Position numbers and translations under genes: made by a program
Assembly (NCBI RefSeq): GCF_946885955.1
Contig: NZ_CAMPHI010000029.1
Location: forward strand, 1 to 64,000
Direction: 5' to 3'
Source of the DNA: an uncultured Pseudomonas sp.
GTDB taxonomy: Bacteria; Pseudomonadota; Gammaproteobacteria; Pseudomonadales; Pseudomonadaceae
Length of the DNA: 64,000 bases
The notes under the pieces: generated by a model
The model's database searches: none
Seen by the model: the letters and a program-made list of their open reading frames with translations, nothing else
Told to the model about the DNA's origin: nothing
Part shown: positions 57,299-64,000 of the stretch, in pieces
How positions within the stretch are numbered: position 1 is the first letter of the stretch
Layout of the letters: each line of letters starts with the position of its first letter

Positions 57299-57324
57299 CA
57301 GGTAGTTTTTCAACAGCCTGCTAG
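57299..57324. repeat. Fragment of the MITE-like element
   Basis: CAGGTAGTTTTTCAACAGCC followed by TGCTAG corresponds to the right end of the element at 36654-36796. It abuts a REP pair. The 662-base gap 56914-57575 contains this, the aatJ control region and repeats, but no gene. Confidence 0.6.
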
Positions 57325-57389
57325 TAGCCCGGATGGAATCCGGGGAAAGCATCGCTCACCAACATCTCCCTGGATTGCATCCGGGCTAC
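57324..57389. repeat. REP pair
   Basis: GTAGCCCGGATGGAATCCGG at 57324 and the inverted partner TGGATTGCATCCGGGCTAC ending at 57389. Confidence 0.8.
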
Positions 57390-57575
57390 GGGCTGCTGCC
57401 AGCGCAGTGGCGATGCCCCTGTGGTGTGTGATCCTCACCGCTGGACCACAGGTACTTCACGAATGGCGCTGGGGGTGTACCATTTCAGGACGACCCGAGG
57501 TGCCACGCACCTTGCCGTACGGGGGGATAACCGGGCCATGCCGCCTCGCTGCAGGCCCCAACCGGAGGTCTACCC

Positions 57576-57836
57576 ATGAATACTTTGCAATGCACGTATC
57601 GCGGCCACCAGATCGCCGCCGACGTTTTACAGTACGCGGATAACCCGACGCCCTGGGCTGGCGGTTGCCGTATCACCGACCCGCAGGGGCGCACCAGTCG
57701 GCGCATGCCGCTGCCCCTGGATTACGCCTTCCTCGCGGACCTGGAAAAAGCCCAGCACGCCTCGATCGCCCATGGCAAATGGCTGATCGACCAGCACCTG
57801 GACCAGGGCCGGGAGCTATTCGCCAAAGCGGCCTGA
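57576..57836 (+). CDS. Small conserved hypothetical protein
   Basis: An 86-residue soluble protein preceded by CGGAGG at a good distance from its ATG. It has two cysteines (LQCTYRG, GGCRITDP) and charged helical sequence (LADLEKAQHASIAHGKWLIDQHLDQG). I do not recognise a domain. Start, ribosome site and composition support a real gene. Confidence 0.65.
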   Translation: MNTLQCTYRGHQIAADVLQYADNPTPWAGGCRITDPQGRTSRRMPLPLDYAFLADLEKAQHASIAHGKWLIDQHLDQGRELFAKAA

Positions 57837-57858
57837 TCAGGTCGGCAAAGGTGCTTTT

Positions 57859-57934
57859 GTAGGGTGGACATGGCGAAGCCTTGTCCACCGTCGGCAATCA
57901 ACTGGCGGACAAAGCTTCGCTGCGTCCGCCCTAC
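57859..57934. repeat. GTAGGGTGGACATGGCGAAG-type repeat
   Basis: GTAGGGTGGACATGGCGAAG with CCTTGTCCACCG, then an inverted second unit ending GCGTCCGCCCTAC. It is a 76-base inverted structure related to 57200-57231 and lies between two convergent genes. Confidence 0.65.
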
Positions 57935-57957
57935 GTCAGAGCGCTTGGCGGTTACGT

Positions 57958-58752
57958 CTATCGATTACGTAGAAAGGCGTTGATGAAGTCTCCCTGGTTG
58001 GGCTCGTCTTCCTGGGTGGTGAAGCTCAGGGTCGCATCCTTTTCCCGCAGCTTGATCCGCGAGCCAAAGGCGCATTCCACGCCTTTCAGGGTTTTCGCCT
58101 GGGCCTTGTACGCCTCGTCGCGCTCGCACAGTGTGGCGACCTGGCTGACCACCTCGCCGCAGAAGCTCGGCACGCTCAGGCGCTTGAGGATATCGTTGTC
58201 CAGCGCGCTCCAGTCGACCTTGGTCGCCAGCGGCGTGCCGCAGGTGTCGGAGGCCTCCTTGTCGATCTGCTGCAAGGCGCTGGCGAAAGCCTGCACCTGG
58301 CGCTCGCGGTCGAATGCGGCGAGCTTGTCCTGCACGCCTTCCTTCTTCTGCTTTTCATACAGTGCCAGCAGCGCGGCGGGCTTGGCGGCCTTGCTCTTTT
58401 CCTCGTCGAAGCCGAGCTGAAAGCCGTCGGTATCCGGCAGGTACAACTGGTACTGCTCGCCGCCCCAGTCCTGGCGCTTGACCAACATGTTGTAGGCGCT
58501 GCCGTCGAGGGTGGTGCCGTAGTCGCGCTCGTCGTTGCCGCGTTCGTGCACCGTGGTCAGTAGTACCACCTCATCGAGCGGGTGATTGATGCCGCTCACC
58601 TGGATCAGCGCCTGCTTGCCATCGGCGCTCGGGGCGAGCGTCACGCTGACGCCCTTGCCGGCATCGAACACCTGCGGGTACTTGGCCAATTCCAGCGCAC
58701 TGGCGTTAAGGGTGAACAGCGAGGCGGCGAAAAGCAGAGACAGCCTTGTCAT
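57958..58752 (-). CDS. Exported hypothetical protein
   Basis: A 264-residue predicted periplasmic protein with signal peptide MTRLSLLFAASLFTLNASA. The middle part is beta-rich (VSVTLAPSADGKQALIQVSGI, EVVLLTTVHERGNDERDYGT). The C-terminal part is helical and contains four cysteines (DTCGTPL, PSFCGEVV, ATLCERDE, VECAFGS), probably forming disulfides. I do not recognise the family; similar proteins occur near purEK in pseudomonads as far as I recall. Confidence 0.75.
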   Translation of the reverse strand: MTRLSLLFAASLFTLNASALELAKYPQVFDAGKGVSVTLAPSADGKQALIQVSGINHPLDEVVLLTTVHERGNDERDYGTTLDGSAYNMLVKRQDWGGEQYQLYLPDTDGFQLGFDEEKSKAAKPAALLALYEKQKKEGVQDKLAAFDRERQVQAFASALQQIDKEASDTCGTPLATKVDWSALDNDILKRLSVPSFCGEVVSQVATLCERDEAYKAQAKTLKGVECAFGSRIKLREKDATLSFTTQEDEPNQGDFINAFLRNR

Positions 58753-58891
58753 GGTGACGTCCTTGGTGGGTTGAAAAGGCCGGCAGTATAGCGAGGACGC
58801 CGGACGGATTTTGTGAGGGAGGTCTGCTCGTTATCTCGTGCGCTCAACCTGTGCGTGCACCCTGTACCCCCGAGCAACGCGCACTCACCAT

Positions 58892-58953
58892 GTAGCCCGG
58901 ATGCAATCCGGGGATATCTCCGTCGAATACCACTCCCGGATCACAGCCGGGCC
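58892..58953. repeat. REP pair, second unit degenerate
   Basis: GTAGCCCGGATGCAATCCGG followed by a degraded inverted partner (CTCCCGGATCACAGCCGGGC). It is in the 483-base gap 58753-59235, whose right end is the purE leader; no gene is seen there. Confidence 0.65.
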
Positions 58954-59114
58954 AGGAGATGGCAAGCACCGCGACCCTGCACGCGCAGCGGCAAAACCTG
59001 TCGCCTCATGCCACAGTCATCGGGGCGGTGGCCTTATAGAGCCAGCCCCGACCCCCAACGCCATCACTGGCGACAGACGGTCATGCAGGGGGCGCGTTAT
59101 TGGTGTCGTTAGGC

Positions 59115-59199
59115 TATACTGCGCCGCCTTTAAACCCGCCGGCCGCGGGTTTGACCCAAACATGACAAGCCACGCCCTCTGCGTGGCTTGTTGGTTTTT
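59115..59199 (+). promoter_or_regulatory. purE leader with -10 box and two successive hairpins
   Basis: A TATACT -10-like box (59115-59120) is followed by AAACCCGC / GCGGGTTT (59132-59152), then by ACAAGCCACGC / GCGTGGCTTGT (59165-59191) and TGGTTTTT. The second hairpin with its T tract looks like an intrinsic terminator, only 36 bases before the purE ATG. This suggests attenuation of purEK, though no -35 box is clear. Confidence 0.55.
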
Positions 59200-59235
59200 G
59201 ACGCGCCGTGAGGCGCTTGATGAAGAGGCACGACG

Positions 59236-59727
59236 ATGAGCGCACTGGTTGGCGTGATCATGGGCTCCAAGTCCGATTGGTCCACCCTTAGCCACACCGC
59301 CGACATGCTGGAGCAGCTGGGCATCCCTTATGAGGTCAAGGTGGTGTCGGCGCATCGCACCCCGGATCTGTTGTTCCAGTACGCCGAACAGGCTGACGGC
59401 CGCGGTATCCAGGTGATCATCGCCGGTGCCGGCGGCGCGGCGCATCTGCCGGGCATGTGCGCAGCCAAGACCCATTTGCCGGTGCTCGGCGTACCGGTGC
59501 AGTCGTCGATGCTTTCCGGCGTCGATTCGTTGCTGTCGATCGTGCAGATGCCGGCCGGCATTCCGGTTGCGACCCTGGCCATCGGCAAGGCCGGCGCGAT
59601 CAACGCGGCCTTGCTGGCGGCGAGTATCCTCGGTCACCAGCACCCGCAGTTCCATGCGGCGCTGCAGAAGTTCCGCCAGGAGCAGACCGACAACGTGCTG
59701 GATAACCCGGACCCGCGTCAGGCCTGA
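59236..59727 (+). CDS. purE: N5-carboxyaminoimidazole ribonucleotide mutase
   Basis: Purine biosynthesis: converts N5-CAIR to CAIR. It has 163 residues. Family motifs are [12 protein letters not shown] (phosphate loop), [13 protein letters not shown] with the catalytic histidine, [12 protein letters not shown] and [18 protein letters not shown]. It is followed by purK after 62 bases, and the two act in sequence. The leader upstream carries a terminator-like hairpin. Confidence 0.96.
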   Translation: MSALVGVIMGSKSDWSTLSHTADMLEQLGIPYEVKVVSAHRTPDLLFQYAEQADGRGIQVIIAGAGGAAHLPGMCAAKTHLPVLGVPVQSSMLSGVDSLLSIVQMPAGIPVATLAIGKAGAINAALLAASILGHQHPQFHAALQKFRQEQTDNVLDNPDPRQA

Positions 59728-59789
59728 TTGCCGGCAAACTCGCCCAGCAAGGGCGTGAATAGAGTCGAAGGCGTTAAAGAGGTGCAAGC

Positions 59790-60875
59790 ATGAAAATCGG
59801 TGTAATCGGTGGCGGTCAGCTCGGTCGCATGTTGGCCTTGGCGGGTACGCCCCTGGGGATGAACTTCGCTTTTCTCGACCCCGCGCCGGACGCCTGCGCC
59901 CAGGCCCTCGGCGAGCATATCCGTGCCGACTACGGCGATCAGGATCACCTGCGCCAGCTGGCCGATGAAGTCGATCTGGTGACCTTCGAGTTCGAAAGCG
60001 TACCGGCCGAGACCGTGGCCTTTCTCTCGCAGTTCGTGCCGGTCTACCCCTGCGCCGAATCGCTGCGCATCGCCCGCGACCGCTGGTTCGAGAAGTCGAT
60101 GTTCAAGGACCTCGGCATCCCCACCCCCGAGTTCGCCGATATCCAGTCGCAAGCCGACCTCGATGCCGCCGTCGCAGCCATCGGCCTGCCGGCAGTGATG
60201 AAGACCCGCACCCTGGGCTACGACGGCAAGGGCCAGAAGGTGCTGCGCAACCCCGAAGACGTCACTGGCGCCTTCGCCGAACTGGGCAGCGTACCCTGCA
60301 TCCTCGAAGGTTTCGTGTCCTTTACCGGCGAAGTCTCGCTGGTCGCCGTGCGCGGCCGCGATGGCGAGACGCGCTTCTACCCGCTGGTGCACAACCGCCA
60401 TGACAGCGGCATCCTCGCCCTGTCCATCGCCAGCAGCGCGCACCCGTTGCAGGCCCTGGCCGAGGATTACGTCGGCCGCGTGCTGCAAAAGCTCGATTAC
60501 GTCGGCGTTCTGGCCTTTGAGTTCTTCGAAGTCGACGGTGGCCTCAAGGCCAACGAAATCGCCCCGCGCGTGCACAACTCCGGGCACTGGACCATCGAAG
60601 GCGCCGAGTGCAGCCAGTTCGAGAACCACCTGCGCGCCGTCGCCGGTCTGCCGCTGGGCTCGACCGCCAAGGTCGGTGAGAGCGCGATGCTCAATTTCAT
60701 CGGTGAAGTACCGCCGGTGGATAAGGTGATCGCCATCGACGACTGCCACCTGCACCACTACGGCAAGGCCTTCAAGGCCGGACGCAAGGTCGGCCACGCC
60801 ACCCTGCGCTGCGCCGATCGCGCCACCCTGGAGCAGCGCATCGCCGCCGTCGAAGCGCTGATCACCAAGGGCTGA
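59790..60875 (+). CDS. purK: N5-carboxyaminoimidazole ribonucleotide synthase
   Basis: ATP- and bicarbonate-dependent enzyme that makes N5-CAIR for PurE. It has 361 residues of the ATP-grasp superfamily. The N-terminal pre-ATP-grasp motif is IGVIGGGQLGRMLALAG; ATP-grasp blocks include MKTRTLGYDGKGQKVL, ILEGFVSFTGEVSLVAV and NEIAPRVHNSGHWTIEG. GGQLGRM and HNSGHWTI are diagnostic of PurK. It is full length. Confidence 0.96.
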   Translation: MKIGVIGGGQLGRMLALAGTPLGMNFAFLDPAPDACAQALGEHIRADYGDQDHLRQLADEVDLVTFEFESVPAETVAFLSQFVPVYPCAESLRIARDRWFEKSMFKDLGIPTPEFADIQSQADLDAAVAAIGLPAVMKTRTLGYDGKGQKVLRNPEDVTGAFAELGSVPCILEGFVSFTGEVSLVAVRGRDGETRFYPLVHNRHDSGILALSIASSAHPLQALAEDYVGRVLQKLDYVGVLAFEFFEVDGGLKANEIAPRVHNSGHWTIEGAECSQFENHLRAVAGLPLGSTAKVGESAMLNFIGEVPPVDKVIAIDDCHLHHYGKAFKAGRKVGHATLRCADRATLEQRIAAVEALITKG

Positions 60876-60936
60876 AACCCCGCCGCTCAATTCATGGCTA
60901 CGCTCTTGTGTAGGGGTCAACCACAAGGGCCTAGCC

Positions 60937-61701
60937 ATGAAGCATCTGCTATTGCTGTGCCTGCTACTGCTGCCGCCCGTAGGCCATGCCGAACCGATTC
61001 TGCGCGCCGATTACCGCGAGCGACCGCCGGAAATGCAGGCGCTCGATAATCAGCCCAGCGGCCCTCTGATCAGTATTCTCGACACTGCCGCAACGCGCAT
61101 CGGCTCGCGCATCGAATGGCGTTACGCGCCCTTCGTACGCAGTCTGGAAGACCTCAAGTCGGGACGTGTCGATCTGGTGCCGCGAGTGCTCTTCACCGAT
61201 GAGCGCAAGGCCTATGTGCACTTCCTGCCGGCCATCGGCACCCAGCACAAGAGCATCCGCTTTATCGTCAGGCCCGGCCGCGAAGCTAGCCTGCATAGCT
61301 ATGCCGATCTACGCGGCGAATGGGTGATCGGCGCCAAGCGCGGCACCGCCTATTTCGACCCCTTCGACGGCGACGGGCTGATCAGCAAGGTGCTGGCGAC
61401 TGACGACTATGTGCTGGCCGGGATGTTTCGCGCCGGGCGCCTGGACGCATTGGCGGTGCTTGATCGTGAGGCCATCGAGGCGCAGTTCCGCAAGATCGGT
61501 TTCAGCGACTACAGCTATGCCGATTACCAGTACGAGCAATCGATAGGCAATTACTACGGCGCCTCGCTGCTTCTCTATCAGGGGGCGAAGCAGGTGATCT
61601 ACGACCGCCTGGCGAGCGAGCTGCGGCGCATGCGCGAAAGCGGCGAGATCGTCTCGATCTATCGGCGTTATGGCGTCGCCCCTCCCGCCACCACCGAGTA
61701 G
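60937..61701 (+). CDS. Periplasmic family 3 solute-binding protein
   Basis: A 254-residue exported protein with signal peptide MKHLLLLCLLLLPPVGHA. SBP_bac_3 features are ILRADYRERPPEMQAL, LISILDTAATRIGSRIEWR, RSLEDLKSGRVDLVPRVLF and YADLRGEWVIGAKRGTAYF. It ends IVSIYRRYGV. No transporter gene is adjacent, as for the other two orphan binding proteins in the window, but it lacks their C-terminal cysteine pair. It follows purK by 61 bases and may read through from it. Confidence 0.8.
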   Translation: MKHLLLLCLLLLPPVGHAEPILRADYRERPPEMQALDNQPSGPLISILDTAATRIGSRIEWRYAPFVRSLEDLKSGRVDLVPRVLFTDERKAYVHFLPAIGTQHKSIRFIVRPGREASLHSYADLRGEWVIGAKRGTAYFDPFDGDGLISKVLATDDYVLAGMFRAGRLDALAVLDREAIEAQFRKIGFSDYSYADYQYEQSIGNYYGASLLLYQGAKQVIYDRLASELRRMRESGEIVSIYRRYGVAPPATTE

Positions 61702-61788
61702 CGCCCCGCACTCGCTGCATCGGGAGACGAACGGAGGCGCCGCCTGGCAGTCTTAACAGGCTCAACCTCGACTACCAGGAGATTCACC

Positions 61789-62040
61789 ATGAGCATCCTC
61801 GGCACCATTTTTATCGGGCTGATCGTCGGCTTGATCGCACGCTTTCTCAAACCGGGCAACGACAGCATGGGCTGGATCATGACCATCCTGCTCGGCGTCG
61901 GCGGCGCCATTGCCGCGACCTATGGCGGCCAGGCGCTGGGCATCTACGAAGCGAATGAAGCCGCGGGTTTTGTCGGCGCGGTAATCGGCGCGATCGTCTT
62001 GCTGGTAATCTATGCGCTGATCGCCAACAAGGACCGCTAG
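61789..62040 (+). CDS. GlsB/YeaQ/YmgE family small membrane protein
   Basis: An 83-residue protein with three hydrophobic segments (LGTIFIGLIVGLIARFL, GWIMTILLGVGGAIAATYGG, AVIGAIVLLVIYALI), the transglycosylase-associated-protein/YmgE pattern. AGGAG lies 8 bases before the ATG. Function unknown; members are often stress-induced in proteobacteria. Confidence 0.85.
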   Translation: MSILGTIFIGLIVGLIARFLKPGNDSMGWIMTILLGVGGAIAATYGGQALGIYEANEAAGFVGAVIGAIVLLVIYALIANKDR

Positions 62041-62092
62041 GTTGCCGGACCGGTAGCCATCGGCCATTTTCCTTTTCCGACGAGCTTGCCCG

Positions 62093-62626
62093 ATGCGCTA
62101 CTGGTTGTTCTCTCTGCTTCTACTCTGCGGCCTCGCCCGCGCCGAACTCCCCGAAACCGACTGGCTGCAACTGATGCCCGAGGACGATCGTCAGGCGCTG
62201 GAAAGCATGCCGGAAATCAGCCACGACACGCCCGAGCAGGACAGCAGCTTCTACAGCCCCGGCGGCCTCAAGCAGAAAGGCGACGATCTCCCCGCGGTGA
62301 TGCATTCGAGCAAGACCGTGGCCGCTTTCGACGGTAAGCAGATCCGCCTTGGCGGCTACCCGGTTCCTCTGGAAACCGATGCCGAAGGCCGCAGCACGCT
62401 GTTCTTTCTGGTGCCCTATCCCGGTGCCTGCATCCACGTACCGCCTCCGCCGCCGAACCAGCTGGTGCTGGTGCGCTACCCCAAGGGCATCGAACTGGAA
62501 GACATCTACGCCCCGCTCTGGGTCAGCGGCACCCTCAAGATCGAACAGGTCAGCAACGAGCTGGCGGACGCGGCCTATGCGCTGGATGCGGCGCAGGTGC
62601 GGATGGTCACCGAGGAGGACCTATAG
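62093..62626 (+). CDS. DUF3299 exported protein
   Basis: A 177-residue protein with signal peptide MRYWLFSLLLLCGLARA. The DUF3299 pattern is visible: ETDWLQLMPEDDRQAL, IRLGGYPVPLETDAEG, LFFLVPYPGACIHVPPPPPN and YAPLWVSGTLKIEQV. The cysteine and prolines of GACIHVPPPPPNQ are strongly conserved in the family. Often found near metal or lipoprotein export genes elsewhere, but no such partner is next to it here. Function unknown. Confidence 0.85.
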   Translation: MRYWLFSLLLLCGLARAELPETDWLQLMPEDDRQALESMPEISHDTPEQDSSFYSPGGLKQKGDDLPAVMHSSKTVAAFDGKQIRLGGYPVPLETDAEGRSTLFFLVPYPGACIHVPPPPPNQLVLVRYPKGIELEDIYAPLWVSGTLKIEQVSNELADAAYALDAAQVRMVTEEDL

Positions 62627-62691
62627 CGGGCTCTGGTAGTCAATGCAGTGTGTCCCGCGAGTAATTACTCGACAGCCTGCCAGGAGGCCGT

Positions 62692-63360
62692 ATGCCGCTC
62701 GACGATACTCAGCGCCGCGCCTTTCGACGTTTGGCAAAGGCCACCGAAGGCATCGACCGCGAGACCTATGAGCGCTTCGGCAAAGACCCGCTGGAGCCGA
62801 TAGTCGGTCTGGGCGATGCCGACGCGCCCCTCGGCTTCTTCGGTCGCGACCCCGGGCGCGATGAGGTCAAATACGGCGAGCCCTTTATCGGCTCCGGCGG
62901 CCAGATCGTGCGCAAGCTGCTCTACCGTCATCTGCACGGCGCAGAGATACCCAACTTCGAGGCGAGCCGCACGCTGAGCCAGCAATTCTTCTGGAGCAAT
63001 ACCGTGCCCTACAAGCCGCTGGGCAACAAAGCCTGGTCGATGGCGACGAAGAAGCGCTTCCATCCCCTGATGCGCCGCCTGCTGATCGAAAGCTGGAACG
63101 GCCATTACCTCATCACCTTGGGTCGCGAAGCCTTCCTCTGGTTCGCCATCGACCAACCCTGCGAAGTGCGCCAGCAGCTCGACGCCTTCTGGCAACGCGA
63201 AGACCGCTTCAGCGCCCACATCGATATCGACCTGCGCACCGACGCAGGCAGCGGCCGTACCTTCACCCTCTATCCGCTACCCCACCCCTCACCGCTGAAC
63301 CAGCTGTGGTTCAAGCGCTTTCCGGGGCTGCTGGAGCAGCGGTTGAGGGCATTGTTATAG
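62692..63360 (+). CDS. Uracil-DNA glycosylase family protein
   Basis: A 222-residue protein of the UDG superfamily. Motif A is in GFFGRDPGRDEVKYGEPFIG (residues about 48-67) with SGGQIVRKLL following, as in family 4/5-type enzymes, and the second motif is HPSPLN near the C-terminus. No iron-sulfur cysteine set is present, so it is not a typical family 4 UDGa. Its natural substrate is uncertain. AGGAGG lies just before the ATG. Confidence 0.8.
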   Translation: MPLDDTQRRAFRRLAKATEGIDRETYERFGKDPLEPIVGLGDADAPLGFFGRDPGRDEVKYGEPFIGSGGQIVRKLLYRHLHGAEIPNFEASRTLSQQFFWSNTVPYKPLGNKAWSMATKKRFHPLMRRLLIESWNGHYLITLGREAFLWFAIDQPCEVRQQLDAFWQREDRFSAHIDIDLRTDAGSGRTFTLYPLPHPSPLNQLWFKRFPGLLEQRLRALL

Positions 63361-63592
63361 CCGGCCCGAGCCCGGCAATCTTTCCGTGCGTGCCTGCTTG
63401 AATGGCCCGCCGCCCGCGGCGAATACAGCTCGCCCGACCAATGCGGCGCGAATATTCAGCGCGCAGCCGCGTTTGATGCTGAGAGGAGGGTAAGTGCGGA
63501 GAGCTGACCCGGTCTATGGATCAGAGCAGCCTCGGGGAAAGTTCTGGAAAGCGGAAAAGACTGAAAGTATTCCTGCATTAACAAGCGCGTTA

Positions 63593-63610
63593 GTGGAGGA
63601 ATATTTTCAC
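63593..63610. promoter_or_regulatory. Distal copy of the HipB-like operator half-site
   Basis: GTGGAGGAATATTTTCAC repeats, with one change, the sequence GTGAAGGAATATTTTCAC at 63676-63693 next to the start codon. It lies 83 bases further upstream. Confidence 0.6.
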
Positions 63611-63651
63611 TTTTTTTCCAAAGTCCGCTTGCTGCGAAATCCCTATGCTAT

Positions 63652-63693
63652 TATTCCTTCACTTTGAGCATGTAAGTGAAGGAATATTTTCAC
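63652..63693. promoter_or_regulatory. Operator-like inverted repeat upstream of the HipB-like gene
   Basis: Two 13-base arms, TATTCCTTCACTT (63652-63664) and AAGTGAAGGAATA (63674-63686), are exact reverse complements around 9 bases. The right arm continues into GTGAAGGAATATTTTCAC, which ends at the base before the ATG. This is the layout of an autorepressed HTH regulator. The rest of 63361-63651 holds no gene. Confidence 0.75.
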
Positions 63694-64000
63694 ATGGCCA
63701 AGCGTACCGCCCCGCTCCTTCCTGCCACAGACCGCCTTCTGCAAGCGCTCGGCGAGCGAGTGCTGCTGGCCAGAAAGCGGCGGAAGATCACCGCTAAGCA
63801 GATGGCAGAACGGGCAGGTATGTCCCTGCCGACACTGCGCAATCTGGAGTCAGGTGGCCCTGGCGTGACTATGGGTGCCTATCTGGCCGTGCTACAGGTG
63901 TTGGGGCTAGAGAAGGACCTGGACGAAGTCGCGAAAAATGATGAGGTGGGCCGCCACCTTCAGGATGCCGCGCTGGTACAGCCGCGGTCGGCGGCAGATA
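63694..64000 (+). CDS. HipB-like XRE family HTH regulator (3' partial)
   Basis: Runs off the window after 102 codons. The visible protein starts [20 protein letters not shown]. It has an HTH_XRE domain at about 25-85 ([45 protein letters not shown]) and then a short tail. Size and motif resemble the antitoxin/repressor of HipBA-type systems; a HipA-like kinase would be expected downstream but is not visible. The large operator upstream supports autorepression. A+T-richer leader sequence suggests acquired DNA. It could equally be a stand-alone XRE regulator. Confidence 0.75.
   Translation, partial: MAKRTAPLLPATDRLLQALGERVLLARKRRKITAKQMAERAGMSLPTLRNLESGGPGVTMGAYLAVLQVLGLEKDLDEVAKNDEVGRHLQDAALVQPRSAAD

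Noticed and set aside
58813..59239. Plus-strand frames between the exported protein gene and purE
   Set aside because: They run through a REP unit and the purE leader hairpins, with no ribosome site and no domain.
59718..60938. 406-codon open frame antisense to purK
   Set aside because: Shadow of purK, with no ribosome site or family likeness.

Overview
The window is about 64 kb of high-GC gammaproteobacterial chromosome, best read as a Pseudomonas species other than P. aeruginosa. The protein families and long stretches of gene order match what I recall of the PAO1 map: algB-kinB-ampDh2, a GGDEF gene, dsbA, cytochromes c4 and c5, engB, ersA, polA, thrB, znuA-zur-znuCB and metNIQ follow the PA5482-PA5505 order. 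purEK, aspA and pycB belong to the same part of the PAO1 map. ggt, aauRS and aatJQMP (PA1335-PA1342 in PAO1) sit here next to aspA, so this chromosome is rearranged relative to PAO1. No rRNA, tRNA, CRISPR array or prophage was seen.

Layout. 1-3.2 kb: the 3' end of the biotinylated carboxylase subunit pycB, then a REP-associated tyrosine transposase between two REP pairs. 3.2-10.5 kb: two GNAT enzymes, a PaiB-like flavoprotein divergent from a MocR regulator, glutaminase and membrane proteins. 10.7-16.4 kb: the AlgB/KinB two-component operon, an orphan receiver protein and the lipoprotein amidase AmpDh2. 17-27.7 kb: a DASH-type photolyase with a LitR/CarH-like operator, a diguanylate cyclase, DsbA, cytochromes, EngB, the sRNA ErsA with an AlgU-type promoter, and PolA. 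27.9-36.6 kb: ThrB, a divergent zinc-uptake locus with a Zur box, and a methionine importer. 36.8-46.4 kb: asparaginase, two paralogous binding proteins, an alanine/Na+ symporter, aspartase, a LysR regulator and gamma-glutamyltransferase. 46.6-49.5 kb: an A+T-richer block of five minus-strand genes with integron attC sites but no integrase. 50-57.2 kb: AauR/AauS and the AatJQMP acidic amino acid transporter with a sigma-54 promoter and paired upstream palindromes. 57.5-64 kb: small conserved proteins, purEK behind a hairpin leader, a uracil-DNA glycosylase-family protein and the start of a HipB-like regulator under a large inverted-repeat operator.

Much of 36.8-57 kb forms one physiological unit. 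Asparagine, glutamine and gamma-glutamyl compounds are hydrolysed to aspartate and glutamate, which are imported by Aat under AauRS control and fed into central metabolism through aspartase. The intergenic space carries an unusually dense set of dispersed palindromic repeats: several REP pairs, an identical 71-bp element in two places, a MITE-like element, and GTAGGG...CCCTAC inverted repeats.

The least explained parts are the integrase-less cassette array, a composite palindromic motif shared by the upstream regions of algB and the orphan receiver gene, the purE leader hairpins, and the operator of the edge-truncated HipB-like gene. All identifications come from reading the sequence and from recall of families; no searches were run.
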